A stretch of DNA of 64,000 nucleotides. Origin: an uncultured Actinomycetes bacterium. Lineage in GTDB: Bacteria; Actinomycetota; Actinomycetes; Mycobacteriales; Mycobacteriaceae. The notes under the pieces were generated by a model. That model searched no databases. It was not told where the DNA came from and worked only from the letters and a program-made list of their open reading frames with translations. Positions 34,870 to 43,599 of this stretch are shown here, piece after piece. Location of the stretch: positions 1 to 64,000 of the forward strand of contig CAISDL010000077.1 in assembly GCA_903884065.1 (NCBI GenBank), written 5' to 3'. Position 1 is the first letter of the stretch. Every line of letters starts with the position of its first letter. Made by a program: the position numbers and the translations under genes.

Positions 34870-35610
34870 ATGGCACAGCTGACCGGAAAAGTGGCCCTCG
34901 TGACCGGGGCCTCGTCGGGATTGGGGGCGGCCGTCGCGCAGTTGTTCGCCGGGCGCGGCGCCTCGGTGTTCGGCGTCGCCCGCGACACCGGGCGGATGGC
35001 GGCAGTCTTCGAGTCCGTGCCGGGCGGGGCGTTCACGTCGGCGGACATCACCGGTGCGCAGTCCTGCCGCGACGCGGTCGAGCAGTGCGTGCAGCGGTTC
35101 GGCCGCCTCGACGTGCTGGTGAACGCCGCCGGCTTCCATCAGATGCGGCACACCGCCGAGGTGACCGACAACGACTGGGCCTATGACCTGGCGGCCAATC
35201 TCAGTGGCCCGTTCTATCTGTGCCGGGCGGCGCTCCCGCACCTGCTGGAGGCCGGGGGAAACATCGTCAACGTGGCCTCAGTGGCCGGGGTCGAGGGCGA
35301 GGTCTATTCGGCCGGGTATTGCGCCGCCAAACACGGCCTGGTGGGACTGACCCGGGCACTGGCGGTCGAGTTCACCCGCGAGCGACTGCGGGTCAACGCC
35401 GTCTGCCCCGGGGGAATGCTCACCCCGCAGGTCACCGAGTTCGCAGCGCCGGAAAACGCCGACTACAAGCTGATCATGCGGATCGCCGCGCCGCGCGGCC
35501 TGATGGAGCCACACGACGTCGCGACGGTGATCGCATTTCTGGCCAGCGACGACGCGGCCGCGGTGCACGGGGCCGTCTACGCGATCGACAACGGAAAGCT
35601 CGCGGGGTAG
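34870..35610 (+). CDS. Short-chain dehydrogenase/reductase
   Basis: A 246-residue classical SDR. The N-terminal cofactor motif is TGASSGLG, the catalytic Tyr/Lys is in YSAGYCAAKHG, and NAAG and the CPGG segment are present. It probably uses NAD(P) to interconvert an alcohol and a ketone; substrate unknown. The ATG is chosen because of AAGGGA upstream; the longer open frame is a shadow of the Cys-rich gene, which it follows after 19 bases. No mycofactocin-type insertion is obvious. Convergent with the DUF732 gene, three bases apart. Confidence 0.87.
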   Translation: MAQLTGKVALVTGASSGLGAAVAQLFAGRGASVFGVARDTGRMAAVFESVPGGAFTSADITGAQSCRDAVEQCVQRFGRLDVLVNAAGFHQMRHTAEVTDNDWAYDLAANLSGPFYLCRAALPHLLEAGGNIVNVASVAGVEGEVYSAGYCAAKHGLVGLTRALAVEFTRERLRVNAVCPGGMLTPQVTEFAAPENADYKLIMRIAAPRGLMEPHDVATVIAFLASDDAAAVHGAVYAIDNGKLAG

Positions 35611-35613
35611 CGG

Positions 35614-35952
35614 TTAACTCCGCAGAGCACCGGCCAGATCCGGGCAGTAGGTGCTGACCGCCGCCCCGAGGAACTGCGCGGCCTGCTCCTGGGTCGTCCC
35701 CCGGGCCAGATTGCGCGAGACGAAGTTCATCGACGCATAGGCGTCCCCGTCGACCCCGCGGTCCAACCGTTTGCAGGTGATCTTGCCCAGCCAGGCGTTG
35801 TAGTCGCGGGCCCCATAGATGCCGAAGCTGTGCAACTGGTCGGCGAAGTCGATATCGGGGTCGGCGTAGGCCGGTACCGCCACCACAATCGCTGTCGCCG
35901 CGACCCAGGTGGCTGCCAGAGCGCCCGCCGCGACGCGTCCCAAAACCGTCAT
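35614..35952 (-). CDS. Secreted DUF732 protein
   Basis: A 112-residue small mycobacterial exported protein. It has a signal peptide ending in VPAYADP at about residue 29, then a DUF732 domain with two cysteines (TCKRLDRG and TYCPDL) that probably form a disulfide. Function unknown. The longest frame runs on to 36297 antisense to mmpL. The chosen ATG is supported by TACAAT seven bases upstream, giving a leaderless message. Confidence 0.82.
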   Translation of the reverse strand: MTVLGRVAAGALAATWVAATAIVVAVPAYADPDIDFADQLHSFGIYGARDYNAWLGKITCKRLDRGVDGDAYASMNFVSRNLARGTTQEQAAQFLGAAVSTYCPDLAGALRS

Positions 35953-35959
35953 AGCCGAG

Positions 35960-35965
35960 ATTGTA
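35960..35965 (-). promoter_or_regulatory. -10 element (TACAAT) of the DUF732 gene
   Basis: TACAAT on the minus strand ends seven bases before the ATG, and there is no ribosome site. This is the geometry of a leaderless mycobacterial transcript. Confidence 0.45.
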
Positions 35966-36028
35966 GGCCGAACTATTACATGAGCTAATCTTCTGGTCGG
36001 TGTCAGGTCCACGGTCACGGGGAATTCA

Positions 36029-38989
36029 ATGGTCAAGCTGAGGCGCACGAAGGCGTCGAGCGGCGCGGTCCTTCCCGTCATCCCCATCATCCCGGTCGGT
36101 GAGAACACCGCGTCCAACCGCCACGTGGGAGCGCATCCGGCGATCCCGCGGGCGGTCCGACTGCTCTCGATTCCGATCCTGCTGTTCTGGATCGCACTTG
36201 TGGTCGTGCTGAACACCAAGATCCCGCAGCTGGAAGTCGTCGGCGAGATGCACTCGGTCTCGCTGGCCCCCTCTGACGCTCCGTCGCTGCAGGCCATGAA
36301 GAGGGTCGGGCAGGTGTTTCAGGAGTTCGACTCCGACGCCTCGGCAATGCTCGTGCTGGAGGGCGACACTCCGCTGGGCAAGGAGGCCCACGACTACTAC
36401 GACGGGCTGATCGCCGAGCTGCGGGCCGACACCGGCCACGTCCAGAACGTTCAGGACTTCTGGGGCGACCCACTCACCGCGACCGGTGCGCAGAGCGCCG
36501 ACGGTAAAGCCGCTTATGTTCAGCTCTACCTGGCCGGCAATCAGGGCGAAAGCCTGGCCAACGAATCGGTCCAGGCCGTCCGCAACATCGTCGCCGGCTC
36601 CCAGCCGCCGGCCGGATTGAAGGTGTTTGTCACGGGGCCGGGCGCCATGATGGCCGACCAGCAACATGCCGGCGACAAGGGCGTGCAGAAGATCACCGCG
36701 GTCACCCTCGTGGTCATCCTGGTCATGCTGCTGTTGGTCTATCGCTCCATCGTCACCGTCGTGCTGGTGCTGATGATGGTCGGCGTGCAGGTGGCCGCAG
36801 CACGCGGCATCGTCGCCCTGCTGGGCTACACGGACGTGATCGGCCTTTCCACCTTCGCGGTCAACCTTCTGACGACGATGGGTATCGCTGCGGCCACCGA
36901 CTACGTCATCTTCATCATGGGCCGCTATCACGAGGCCCGACTCGACGGCGAGGACCGCGAAACCGCTTTCTACACCATGTATCACGGCACTGCGCATGTG
37001 ATCCTGGGCTCGGGCCTGACGATCGCCGGTGCGACGTTCTGCCTGCATTTCACCCGGCTGCCGTACTTCCAAAGCCTCGGTATCCCACTGGCCGTCGGAA
37101 TGCTGGTGGCGGTGGTGGCCGCCTTGACCATGGCGCCGGCGATCCTCACCATCGGCAGCCACTTCGGCCTCTTCGACCCGAAACGCACGATGAAGACCCA
37201 GGGCTGGCGGCGGGTCGGTACGGCCGTCGTGCGGTGGCCCGGCCCGATCCTCGTCGCTTCGCTCGCGCTGTCACTGGTCGGTCTGCTGGCCCTGCCGTCT
37301 TTCGTCAACAACTACAACGACCGCGAATACCTGCCGCCCGACCTGCCCGCCAACCAGGGTTTCGCCGCCGCCGACCGGCATTTCCCGCAGGCCCGGATGA
37401 ACCCCGAGATGCTGATGATCGAAACCGACCACGACCTGCGAAACTCGGCGGACATGCTGGTCATCGACAAGGTTGCCAAGAACATCTTCCACATCCCCGG
37501 CGTCGGCCGTGTCCAGGCGATCACCCGCCCGCAGGGCACCCCGATCGAACACACCTCGATCCCGTTCATCATCAGCATGTCCGGCGCCACCCAGCAGCTG
37601 AACATGTCCTACATGCAGGACCGCATGAAGGACATGCTCACGATGGGCGACGAGATGCAGGCCACCGTCGACAGCATGGAGCGCATGTACGGGCTGATGC
37701 AGGAGCTCACCGGGGTCACCCACGACATGGTCGGCAAGACCAAGGAAATGGTGGCCACCACCAACGAAATACGCGACCACATCTCAGATTTCGACGATTT
37801 CTTCCGCCCGATCCGCAACTACTTCTATTGGGAGCCGCACTGTTTCGACATCCCGATCTGCTATTCGATGCGGTCGGTGTTCGACTCCCTCGACGGCATC
37901 GACAAACTCAGCGACGACCTCGGCTCATTGGTCGTCAACATGGACCAGCTCGACCAGTTGATGCCGCAGATGCTCACGGTCATGCCGCCGATGATCGAGA
38001 ACATGAAGAGCATGAAAAACACCATGCTGACCATGCAGTCGACCATGGGCGGTCTGCAGGACCAGATGCAGGCGATGCAGGACAACGCCAACGCCATGGG
38101 CCAGGCCTTCGACGCCGCCAAGAACGACGACTCCTTCTACCTGCCGCCTGAGGTTTTCGACAACGAAGAGTTCAAGCGCGGGATGAAGATGTTCATCTCG
38201 CCGGACGGAAAATCGGTGCGGTTCATCATCTCTCACGAGAACGATCCCGCCACCCCGCAGGGTCTGGCGCTGGTCGACAAGATCAAGAACACCGCGTTCG
38301 AGTCCATCAAGGGCACCCCACTGGAGGGTTCCAAGGTCTACCTCGGCGGCACCGCCTCGGCCTACAAGGACATGCAGCAAGGTGCCAACTACGACCTGCT
38401 GATCGCCGGATTGGCTTCGCTGTGCCTCATTTTCGTCATCATGCTGATCCTCACCCGAAGCGTGGTCGCGGCAGCGGTCATCGTCGGCACCGTCGCGCTG
38501 TCATTGGGCACGTCGTTCGGACTGTCAGTGCTCATCTGGCAGCACATCCTCGGCATCCCCCTGCACTGGATGGTGCTGGCGATGTCGGTCATCATCCTGT
38601 TGGCGGTCGGCTCGGACTACAACCTGCTGCTGGTCTCCCGCTTCAAGGAGGAGATCCACGCGGGCATCAACACCGGCATCATCCGTTCGATGGCCGGCAC
38701 CGGCGCCGTGGTGACCTCGGCAGGTCTGGTCTTCGCCTTCACCATGGCCTCGATGCTCGTCAGCGACCTCAGGGTGGCCGGGCAGGTCGGCAGCACCATC
38801 GCGTTGGGCCTGCTGTTCGACACCCTCGTGATCCGCTCGTTCATGACGCCGTCCATCGCGGCACTGCTCGGACGCTGGTTCTGGTGGCCACAGGTCGTGC
38901 GTCAACGCCCGGTCCCTCAGCCCTGGCCCGAACCGCCTGCCGTCGAGGCGGCACAACCTGACCGTGACGCCGTGAGCGCCGGAGCCTGA
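36029..38989 (+). CDS. MmpL-family RND transporter
   Basis: A 986-residue inner-membrane transporter with the two-fold RND layout: a helix near residue 50, a periplasmic domain, five helices (about 220-370), then a repeat of this after residue 405. The two proton-relay Asp-Tyr pairs are visible: Asp291-Tyr292 ([17 protein letters not shown]) and Asp863-Tyr864 ([15 protein letters not shown]). Between about 510 and 700 there is a long Met-rich helical (coiled-coil) insertion typical of the MmpL4/MmpL5 group. Such proteins export siderophores or lipids. No mmpS gene is next to it, so the number within the family cannot be given. Confidence 0.93.
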   Translation: MVKLRRTKASSGAVLPVIPIIPVGENTASNRHVGAHPAIPRAVRLLSIPILLFWIALVVVLNTKIPQLEVVGEMHSVSLAPSDAPSLQAMKRVGQVFQEFDSDASAMLVLEGDTPLGKEAHDYYDGLIAELRADTGHVQNVQDFWGDPLTATGAQSADGKAAYVQLYLAGNQGESLANESVQAVRNIVAGSQPPAGLKVFVTGPGAMMADQQHAGDKGVQKITAVTLVVILVMLLLVYRSIVTVVLVLMMVGVQVAAARGIVALLGYTDVIGLSTFAVNLLTTMGIAAATDYVIFIMGRYHEARLDGEDRETAFYTMYHGTAHVILGSGLTIAGATFCLHFTRLPYFQSLGIPLAVGMLVAVVAALTMAPAILTIGSHFGLFDPKRTMKTQGWRRVGTAVVRWPGPILVASLALSLVGLLALPSFVNNYNDREYLPPDLPANQGFAAADRHFPQARMNPEMLMIETDHDLRNSADMLVIDKVAKNIFHIPGVGRVQAITRPQGTPIEHTSIPFIISMSGATQQLNMSYMQDRMKDMLTMGDEMQATVDSMERMYGLMQELTGVTHDMVGKTKEMVATTNEIRDHISDFDDFFRPIRNYFYWEPHCFDIPICYSMRSVFDSLDGIDKLSDDLGSLVVNMDQLDQLMPQMLTVMPPMIENMKSMKNTMLTMQSTMGGLQDQMQAMQDNANAMGQAFDAAKNDDSFYLPPEVFDNEEFKRGMKMFISPDGKSVRFIISHENDPATPQGLALVDKIKNTAFESIKGTPLEGSKVYLGGTASAYKDMQQGANYDLLIAGLASLCLIFVIMLILTRSVVAAAVIVGTVALSLGTSFGLSVLIWQHILGIPLHWMVLAMSVIILLAVGSDYNLLLVSRFKEEIHAGINTGIIRSMAGTGAVVTSAGLVFAFTMASMLVSDLRVAGQVGSTIALGLLFDTLVIRSFMTPSIAALLGRWFWWPQVVRQRPVPQPWPEPPAVEAAQPDRDAVSAGA

Positions 38990-38998
38990 GGAGGGTCC

Positions 38999-39466
38999 AT
39001 GATGAGAGGTATGACACGAGCACCCAGGTGGGCCGAAATCGCGATCGCGGTCACGGCTCTGGCCGTTCCGGTCGTCATCGGATCGGGGGCCGCCGCCGCC
39101 GACGCCACCGACGACTATCCGATCCCCCACCGCATGATCATCACCACCTGCACGGCCGAACAGATCATGGCCGCGGCACGCGACGTGGAACCGGTCTACT
39201 ACGAGCGCTACATGATCGACTACAACAACAAGTCCCCGGAGGTCCAGCAGGCCTCGCAGGACTACATCCACGGTTTCTTCGCCAAGACACCGGAAGACCG
39301 CCGCGCCTGGTCGGAGGAGTTGGCCACCAACATCTACGCCGATCCGCTGGTGTTCCAATGGCCCAACCACGCCAAGCTGTTCTTCAACAACAAGGGCGTG
39401 GCCGCCAACACCACCGACATCTGCCTGCAGTACCCGCCCGACGACATGTCGCTGTGGTCCTGGTGA
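38999..39466 (+). CDS. Secreted DUF5078 protein
   Basis: A 155-residue exported protein. The N-terminal signal peptide has an Ala/Val-rich core and a cleavage site near AAAADATDD (about residue 36). It is followed by a domain recognised as DUF5078, common beside mycobacterial mmpL genes. Two cysteines (TTCTAEQ and DICLQYP) may pair. It starts nine bases after the mmpL stop; the GAGGAGGG ribosome site overlaps that stop. Probably a periplasmic partner or cargo-linked protein of the MmpL system, which is inference from the pairing. Confidence 0.82.
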   Translation: MMRGMTRAPRWAEIAIAVTALAVPVVIGSGAAAADATDDYPIPHRMIITTCTAEQIMAAARDVEPVYYERYMIDYNNKSPEVQQASQDYIHGFFAKTPEDRRAWSEELATNIYADPLVFQWPNHAKLFFNNKGVAANTTDICLQYPPDDMSLWSW

Positions 39467-39483
39467 ACACGGAGGTGACCGAC

Positions 39484-39867
39484 ATGCCGCCGGTGATCGA
39501 GCGGTGGCTGCGGGTAATCGAGACCGGGCAGACCGCACAACTCGATGACCTGCTCGCCGAGGACGCGGTGTTCTACTCCCCGGCGGTGTTCACCCCCCAA
39601 CGCGGCCGGGCCGTCGCGGTCGGCTACCTGCGGGCCGCCGAGCACATGTTCTCCGGGACCGGTTTCCACTACGTGGAGAAGTGGATCGGCGCCGACTCGG
39701 CGGTGCTGCACTTCGCGGCCGAGATCGACGGGTTGTCCGTCGAGGGCATCGACATGATCCACTGGAATGACGACGGGAAAATCACCTCGTTCACGGTGAT
39801 GATCCGTCCCTTCAAGGCCCTGCAGGGGGTCATGGGGAAGATGGCGGAGTTGCTCGCGGGTTCCTAA
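39484..39867 (+). CDS. NTF2-like (SnoaL-type) small protein
   Basis: A 127-residue protein with the SnoaL/NTF2-like cone fold pattern: a helical start PPVIERWLRVIETGQ, then DLLAEDAVFYSPAV and a beta-rich half (GIDMIHWNDDGKITSFTVMIRP). Such proteins are small-ligand binders or isomerases; the substrate is unknown. The ATG is preferred because GGAGG precedes it. A GTG seven codons upstream that overlaps the DUF5078 stop is an alternative. Probably cotranscribed with mmpL. Confidence 0.75.
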   Translation: MPPVIERWLRVIETGQTAQLDDLLAEDAVFYSPAVFTPQRGRAVAVGYLRAAEHMFSGTGFHYVEKWIGADSAVLHFAAEIDGLSVEGIDMIHWNDDGKITSFTVMIRPFKALQGVMGKMAELLAGS

Positions 39868-39877
39868 GCTACCGACC

Positions 39878-40648
39878 GTGGTTCACAGCATCGGCCTCAA
39901 CACGCTCCTGCTGCTGATCGGCGCTGGACTTATCGCCGGCTTTCTCAACACGGTCGCATCAAGCGGCACCGCGGTGACCCTCCCGGTCATGATCGGCCTG
40001 GGCCTGCACCCCATGCTGGCCAATGCCACCAACCGCGTGCCGGTGGTGCTGGGTTGCGCCGTGGCGGTCTGGAAGTACCACCAGAGCGGCCAGATGCCGT
40101 GGAAACCCGCACTGGGACTGTCATTTCCGTTGCTCGCCGGCGGGGTGATCGGCCTGATCGCGGCGGAGAACCTCAGCGATGTGCGCACCATCCGGGTGAC
40201 GGTTTTCGCACTGGGAGTCGCCGCGTTGCTGGTGCTCATCAACCCGTCGAAGTGGCTGGCGGTCGAGGTGACCAAGCCCCCGCGCGCTTCGGGGCCGTTG
40301 ATCATGGCGGCCGTGTTCGCGATCGGAGCCTGGGCCGGGTTGATCGTGTTGGACTCGGCGACCTACATGCTGGCTGTTCTGGTTTTGCTGGCCGGCTTCC
40401 CGATCCGGGAGGCCAACGCGATCAAGGTGTTCTCCCTCGGCCTGGTCGCACTGCTCGGCACGATCGTGTTCACGGTGAAGGGACAGATCGACTGGCTGTG
40501 GGCGTTACCGCTGTCGCTGGGTTCGATCGCCGGGTCGTGGGTCGGGACCCGGGTCTCGCTGGGGCCCCATGCCAGCAAGTGGGTGTATTTCATGCTGCTC
40601 GCCGTCCTCGTCGGGGAGGCGGTGCGACTGGCTTTCCTGATTCTGTGA
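39878..40648 (+). CDS. TSUP-family (TauE/SafE) membrane permease
   Basis: A 256-residue membrane protein with about eight helices and the TSUP pattern: GLIAGFLNTVASSGTAVTLP in the first half, repeated in inverted form in the second. Family members export or import sulfite, sulfonates or other small anions. The GTG start lies ten bases after the NTF2-like gene stop, so it may be the last gene of the mmpL unit. Substrate unknown. Confidence 0.83.
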   Translation: MVHSIGLNTLLLLIGAGLIAGFLNTVASSGTAVTLPVMIGLGLHPMLANATNRVPVVLGCAVAVWKYHQSGQMPWKPALGLSFPLLAGGVIGLIAAENLSDVRTIRVTVFALGVAALLVLINPSKWLAVEVTKPPRASGPLIMAAVFAIGAWAGLIVLDSATYMLAVLVLLAGFPIREANAIKVFSLGLVALLGTIVFTVKGQIDWLWALPLSLGSIAGSWVGTRVSLGPHASKWVYFMLLAVLVGEAVRLAFLIL

Positions 40649-40803
40649 AACTGCGTCGGTGTGTTGCCACGGCGCGGTCGGCGAGCCCCATTCGGTTTTG
40701 CTGAGCCAGGCCGGGGCCGCTGGGCGCCCCCTGGGAAGGTCCACCCGCGTCTGGGAGGATTATGGCCGATGCGAGTACAGTTCAGGGTGCCCGTCGCCGG
40801 GCC

Positions 40804-40818
40804 ACCGGGTTTCCCGGT
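40804..40818. terminator. Perfect short hairpin in the 219-base gap before the DUF4185 gene
   Basis: ACCGGG-TTT-CCCGGT forms a perfect six-base stem. It has no real T-run, so it may be a weak terminator for the upstream unit or an operator for the DUF4185 gene 50 bases on. The remainder of the gap (40649-40867) shows no gene; a GGAGGATTATGG stretch near 40755 is the only other notable feature. Confidence 0.3.
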
Positions 40819-40867
40819 TTGCCAGCCGCAGTGATTCGTAGTTAGCCACAGGCAGGAGAGTACTTCG

Positions 40868-42856
40868 ATGAATCGCCCCTGGGCCGCCGCCGCGCACATC
40901 GGCCGGATCGGCGGTCTGGCTGTCGCACTCGGCGTGGGCGTCGCGGTGGCCACCGGCACCGGCGTGGCCGCGGCCGACACCGCAGATGCCACCGCGAACT
41001 CCTCGGAGCAGGCCTCGGCCGCACCCGCCGGATCGTCGACGTCCCAGAATCCGGCCCGCCGCGTCGGCCGCGGCTCGGCTCCGGCCCGCGGCATCCCCCG
41101 CCCGCCGGCCGCGTCTCGGCCGGCCGCCGCAGAGGTGCCGACGCCCACCCACACCGCCGCCAAGAACGACTCGCCCAAGCTTGCGCCCGAGCCGGCCGCG
41201 GCCACCGCCGCTGCGGCGACATCGCCCGATCCGCAACCGGTTTCGCGAGAGGTGCTCACACCGGCATCTCCATCCGCGGCAGTCCTGCCGCGGGCACTCG
41301 CGGCCCTCCCCGAACCGGCCCCGCTCCCGAAGCTCGCGCCCGCGGCGGCGGCCGCCCTCCCGGGGACCGTCGTCGCACGGAACGTCCTGGCCGACGCGCC
41401 TGTGCTGGCGATCGTCCCCGCACAGGCGGTGGCCGCCCCCGCGAAGGTGGCGGTGGCCGCGCCACGACTGGCCCGGCTGCTCTCGGCGGTGGGTTTGGCG
41501 CCGCTGGCCGGCGGCACCCTTCCGGGCGGCCCGATCGACACACCGGCGCTGTGGGCCCTGCTCGGCTGGACCCGTGGCGAAGCGAGCCGGACCCGTTCGG
41601 CGGCCGCCGGGACCGCCCTGCCGAGTGCCACCGTGGCGACAGCGGCAGCGGTCAACCCACCCAGCACTTTGCCGTCGACGCCCATCGGCTGGGTGACCGG
41701 GCAACGCAACACCGCCTACCCGGGCATCGGCTGGACTCAGACCAACAACACCCAGTGGGCCAACATCTACGGCACCGACCTGGGCATCATGTGGTTCAAC
41801 GGCGACAACCAGCTGACCCAGCTGGCCTTCGGCGACACCTTCAGCGGCCCCAACATGACCGGTGACTGGCGGTCCAACGTCCTGCTGCTCAGCAATGACC
41901 GCCAACTCGACGACGGTCTCACCCTGGTGCGGACCGGGCCGGCCTACCAGTTCATCCCGGCCGCCCCGGGTCAGGTGTTCTTCATCGGTTCCGAGGTCAC
42001 CAACATCCCGACCTCCGCCGTGTACGCCAACAAGACGAACTACGTCAACTACATGTCGGTGAAGTCCTGGGACACCCCGGGGCGCTGGACGACCAACTAC
42101 TCCGCGATCTCGCAGTACGACCCGAAGACGGACAAGTGGGTGCTGCAGAAGCAGACCGTCCGGCCGGCGGGGTACTTCCGGTCCTCGACCAACTACCGGG
42201 CCGGTGACCAGAATTTCCAGCAGATGGCCTACGTGCTGCAGCCCGAGACCGAGGTCGCCCCGGGTGGCACCCGCTACGTCTACGCGTTCGGCACCCCGGC
42301 CGGCCGCGCCGGTTCGGCCTACCTGTCACGGGTCCCCGACACGTCCGTCACCGATCTCAAGCAGTACGAGTACTGGGACGGCAACACCTGGGTGCGGGAC
42401 GCAGCCAAGGCCGCGCCCGTCATCGGTGACTCCACCAAGTCCACCGGCCCGCTTGGCCCGCTGATCGACCTGGCCAACGACCCGAACTTCCTCGGCGGCC
42501 GGATGGCCGGCTTCACCGGGGCCAAGACCGGCGGCAACGTCAGCGAGATGAGCATCCAGTACAACGAGTACCTCGACAAGTACGTGGTGCTCTACGGCAA
42601 CGGGTCCAACAACGTCATCCTCCGCACCGCCGACACCCCCGAGGGTCCGTGGTCGGATCCCGTCAGCATCGCGACCTCGGTGCAGTACCCCGGCCTGTAT
42701 GCCCCGATGATCCACCCGCTGTCGGGCACCGGAATGCTCACCGACGGAACCAGTCCCGACGTCAGCAACCTGTACTGGAACATGTCGCTGTGGGGCAACT
42801 ACAACGTCGTGCTGATGAAGACCGACCTCAGCCCGCTGACGGTCACCACGGTCTGA
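40868..42856 (+). CDS. Secreted DUF4185 protein
   Basis: A 662-residue exported protein. Residues 1-37 are a signal peptide containing GRIGGLAVALGVGVAVATG. Residues 38-270 are Ala/Pro-rich low-complexity sequence. Residues 275-660 are the DUF4185 domain (a five-bladed-propeller-like fold in known relatives), beginning IGWVTGQRNTAYPGIGWTQ. The function of mycobacterial members is unknown; a glycan-binding or glycosidase-like role is possible from the fold. AGGAGAG precedes the ATG. The leader resembles that of the S15 hydrolase at 48299. Confidence 0.86.
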   Translation: MNRPWAAAAHIGRIGGLAVALGVGVAVATGTGVAAADTADATANSSEQASAAPAGSSTSQNPARRVGRGSAPARGIPRPPAASRPAAAEVPTPTHTAAKNDSPKLAPEPAAATAAAATSPDPQPVSREVLTPASPSAAVLPRALAALPEPAPLPKLAPAAAAALPGTVVARNVLADAPVLAIVPAQAVAAPAKVAVAAPRLARLLSAVGLAPLAGGTLPGGPIDTPALWALLGWTRGEASRTRSAAAGTALPSATVATAAAVNPPSTLPSTPIGWVTGQRNTAYPGIGWTQTNNTQWANIYGTDLGIMWFNGDNQLTQLAFGDTFSGPNMTGDWRSNVLLLSNDRQLDDGLTLVRTGPAYQFIPAAPGQVFFIGSEVTNIPTSAVYANKTNYVNYMSVKSWDTPGRWTTNYSAISQYDPKTDKWVLQKQTVRPAGYFRSSTNYRAGDQNFQQMAYVLQPETEVAPGGTRYVYAFGTPAGRAGSAYLSRVPDTSVTDLKQYEYWDGNTWVRDAAKAAPVIGDSTKSTGPLGPLIDLANDPNFLGGRMAGFTGAKTGGNVSEMSIQYNEYLDKYVVLYGNGSNNVILRTADTPEGPWSDPVSIATSVQYPGLYAPMIHPLSGTGMLTDGTSPDVSNLYWNMSLWGNYNVVLMKTDLSPLTVTTV

Positions 42857-42890
42857 TTTGGCGGCGGTGTTCGGGCCCGCGGTGGGCTGC

Positions 42891-43553
42891 ATGCAGATGC
42901 TGATGCGATTCGTGGTTCTCGCCGGTTTTCTGCTGGCCGGCGCCGTCGGGCAGTCTCAGACCGTGCGAGCAAACCCGGCCGGCGACATCCAGGCCAAGCT
43001 CGACGCCCTGCCGATCAAGGGTCGCGCCCCGAAAACCGGATACAACCGAAGCCAATTCGGCGATGCGTGGAGCGATGACGTCTGGGTCGCAGACGGCCAT
43101 AACGGCTGCGACACCCGCAACGACGTCCTTCGCGCTCAGCTCATCGACGTCGCGATCAAGCCCGGCACGAACGGGTGTGTCGTGGCGGCCGGCGTTCTCA
43201 ACGACCCCTACACCGGGACCGCGGTCGAGTTCCATCGCGGACCCGACAGCTCCGACGATGTCCAAATAGACCACGTCGTCGCATTATCGGATGCCTGGCA
43301 GACCGGAGCGCAGCAGTTGGACGAGGCGGCGCGGCGCAACTTCGCCAACGATCCGCTGAACCTGCAAGCCACGCTGGGTTGGGTCAACCAGCAGAAGGGC
43401 GACAGCGACGCCGCGAGTTGGTTGCCGTCCAATTCGGCCTACCGATGCACCTTTGTCTCGCGCGTCGTGGATATCAAGGCAGGTTACGGGCTGTGGGTCA
43501 CGCAGGCCGAGCACGACGCGATCGCGCGGGTGCTCGCATCCGATTGTGGGTGA
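42891..43553 (+). CDS. Secreted HNH endonuclease
   Basis: A 220-residue exported nuclease: a signal peptide (RFVVLAGFLLAGAVGQ), then a GmrSD/DUF1524-like HNH domain with QIDHVVALSDAW, FANDPLNLQAT and NQQKGDSDAASWLP. The DH motif and the downstream Asn/Lys are the metal and catalytic residues. Two cysteine pairs fit an extracellular protein. Such nucleases are widespread in actinobacteria and may scavenge DNA. The start could be any of three nearby ATGs or an upstream TTG; I chose the first ATG that leaves a normal leader. Confidence 0.78.
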   Translation: MQMLMRFVVLAGFLLAGAVGQSQTVRANPAGDIQAKLDALPIKGRAPKTGYNRSQFGDAWSDDVWVADGHNGCDTRNDVLRAQLIDVAIKPGTNGCVVAAGVLNDPYTGTAVEFHRGPDSSDDVQIDHVVALSDAWQTGAQQLDEAARRNFANDPLNLQATLGWVNQQKGDSDAASWLPSNSAYRCTFVSRVVDIKAGYGLWVTQAEHDAIARVLASDCG

Positions 43554-43599
43554 TCGCCATTGGGCTAACATCGGCGCAGCCAACGTCGGAGGGGGGCCA

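Noticed and set aside
34412-34882. An alternative plus frame and a minus frame through the hexad repeat of the Cys-repeat gene
   Set aside because: Because the DNA is repetitive, all frames look regular. Only the chosen frame also gives the exact twelve-fold CXX pattern from mixed TGT/TGC codons and a stop just before the SDR ribosome site.
34870-35610. Mycofactocin-dependent dehydrogenase system with the Cys-repeat protein as precursor
   Set aside because: No radical SAM, mftB-like or peptidase gene is present, the precursor-like C-terminus is absent, and the SDR shows no obvious mycofactocin-type insertion.
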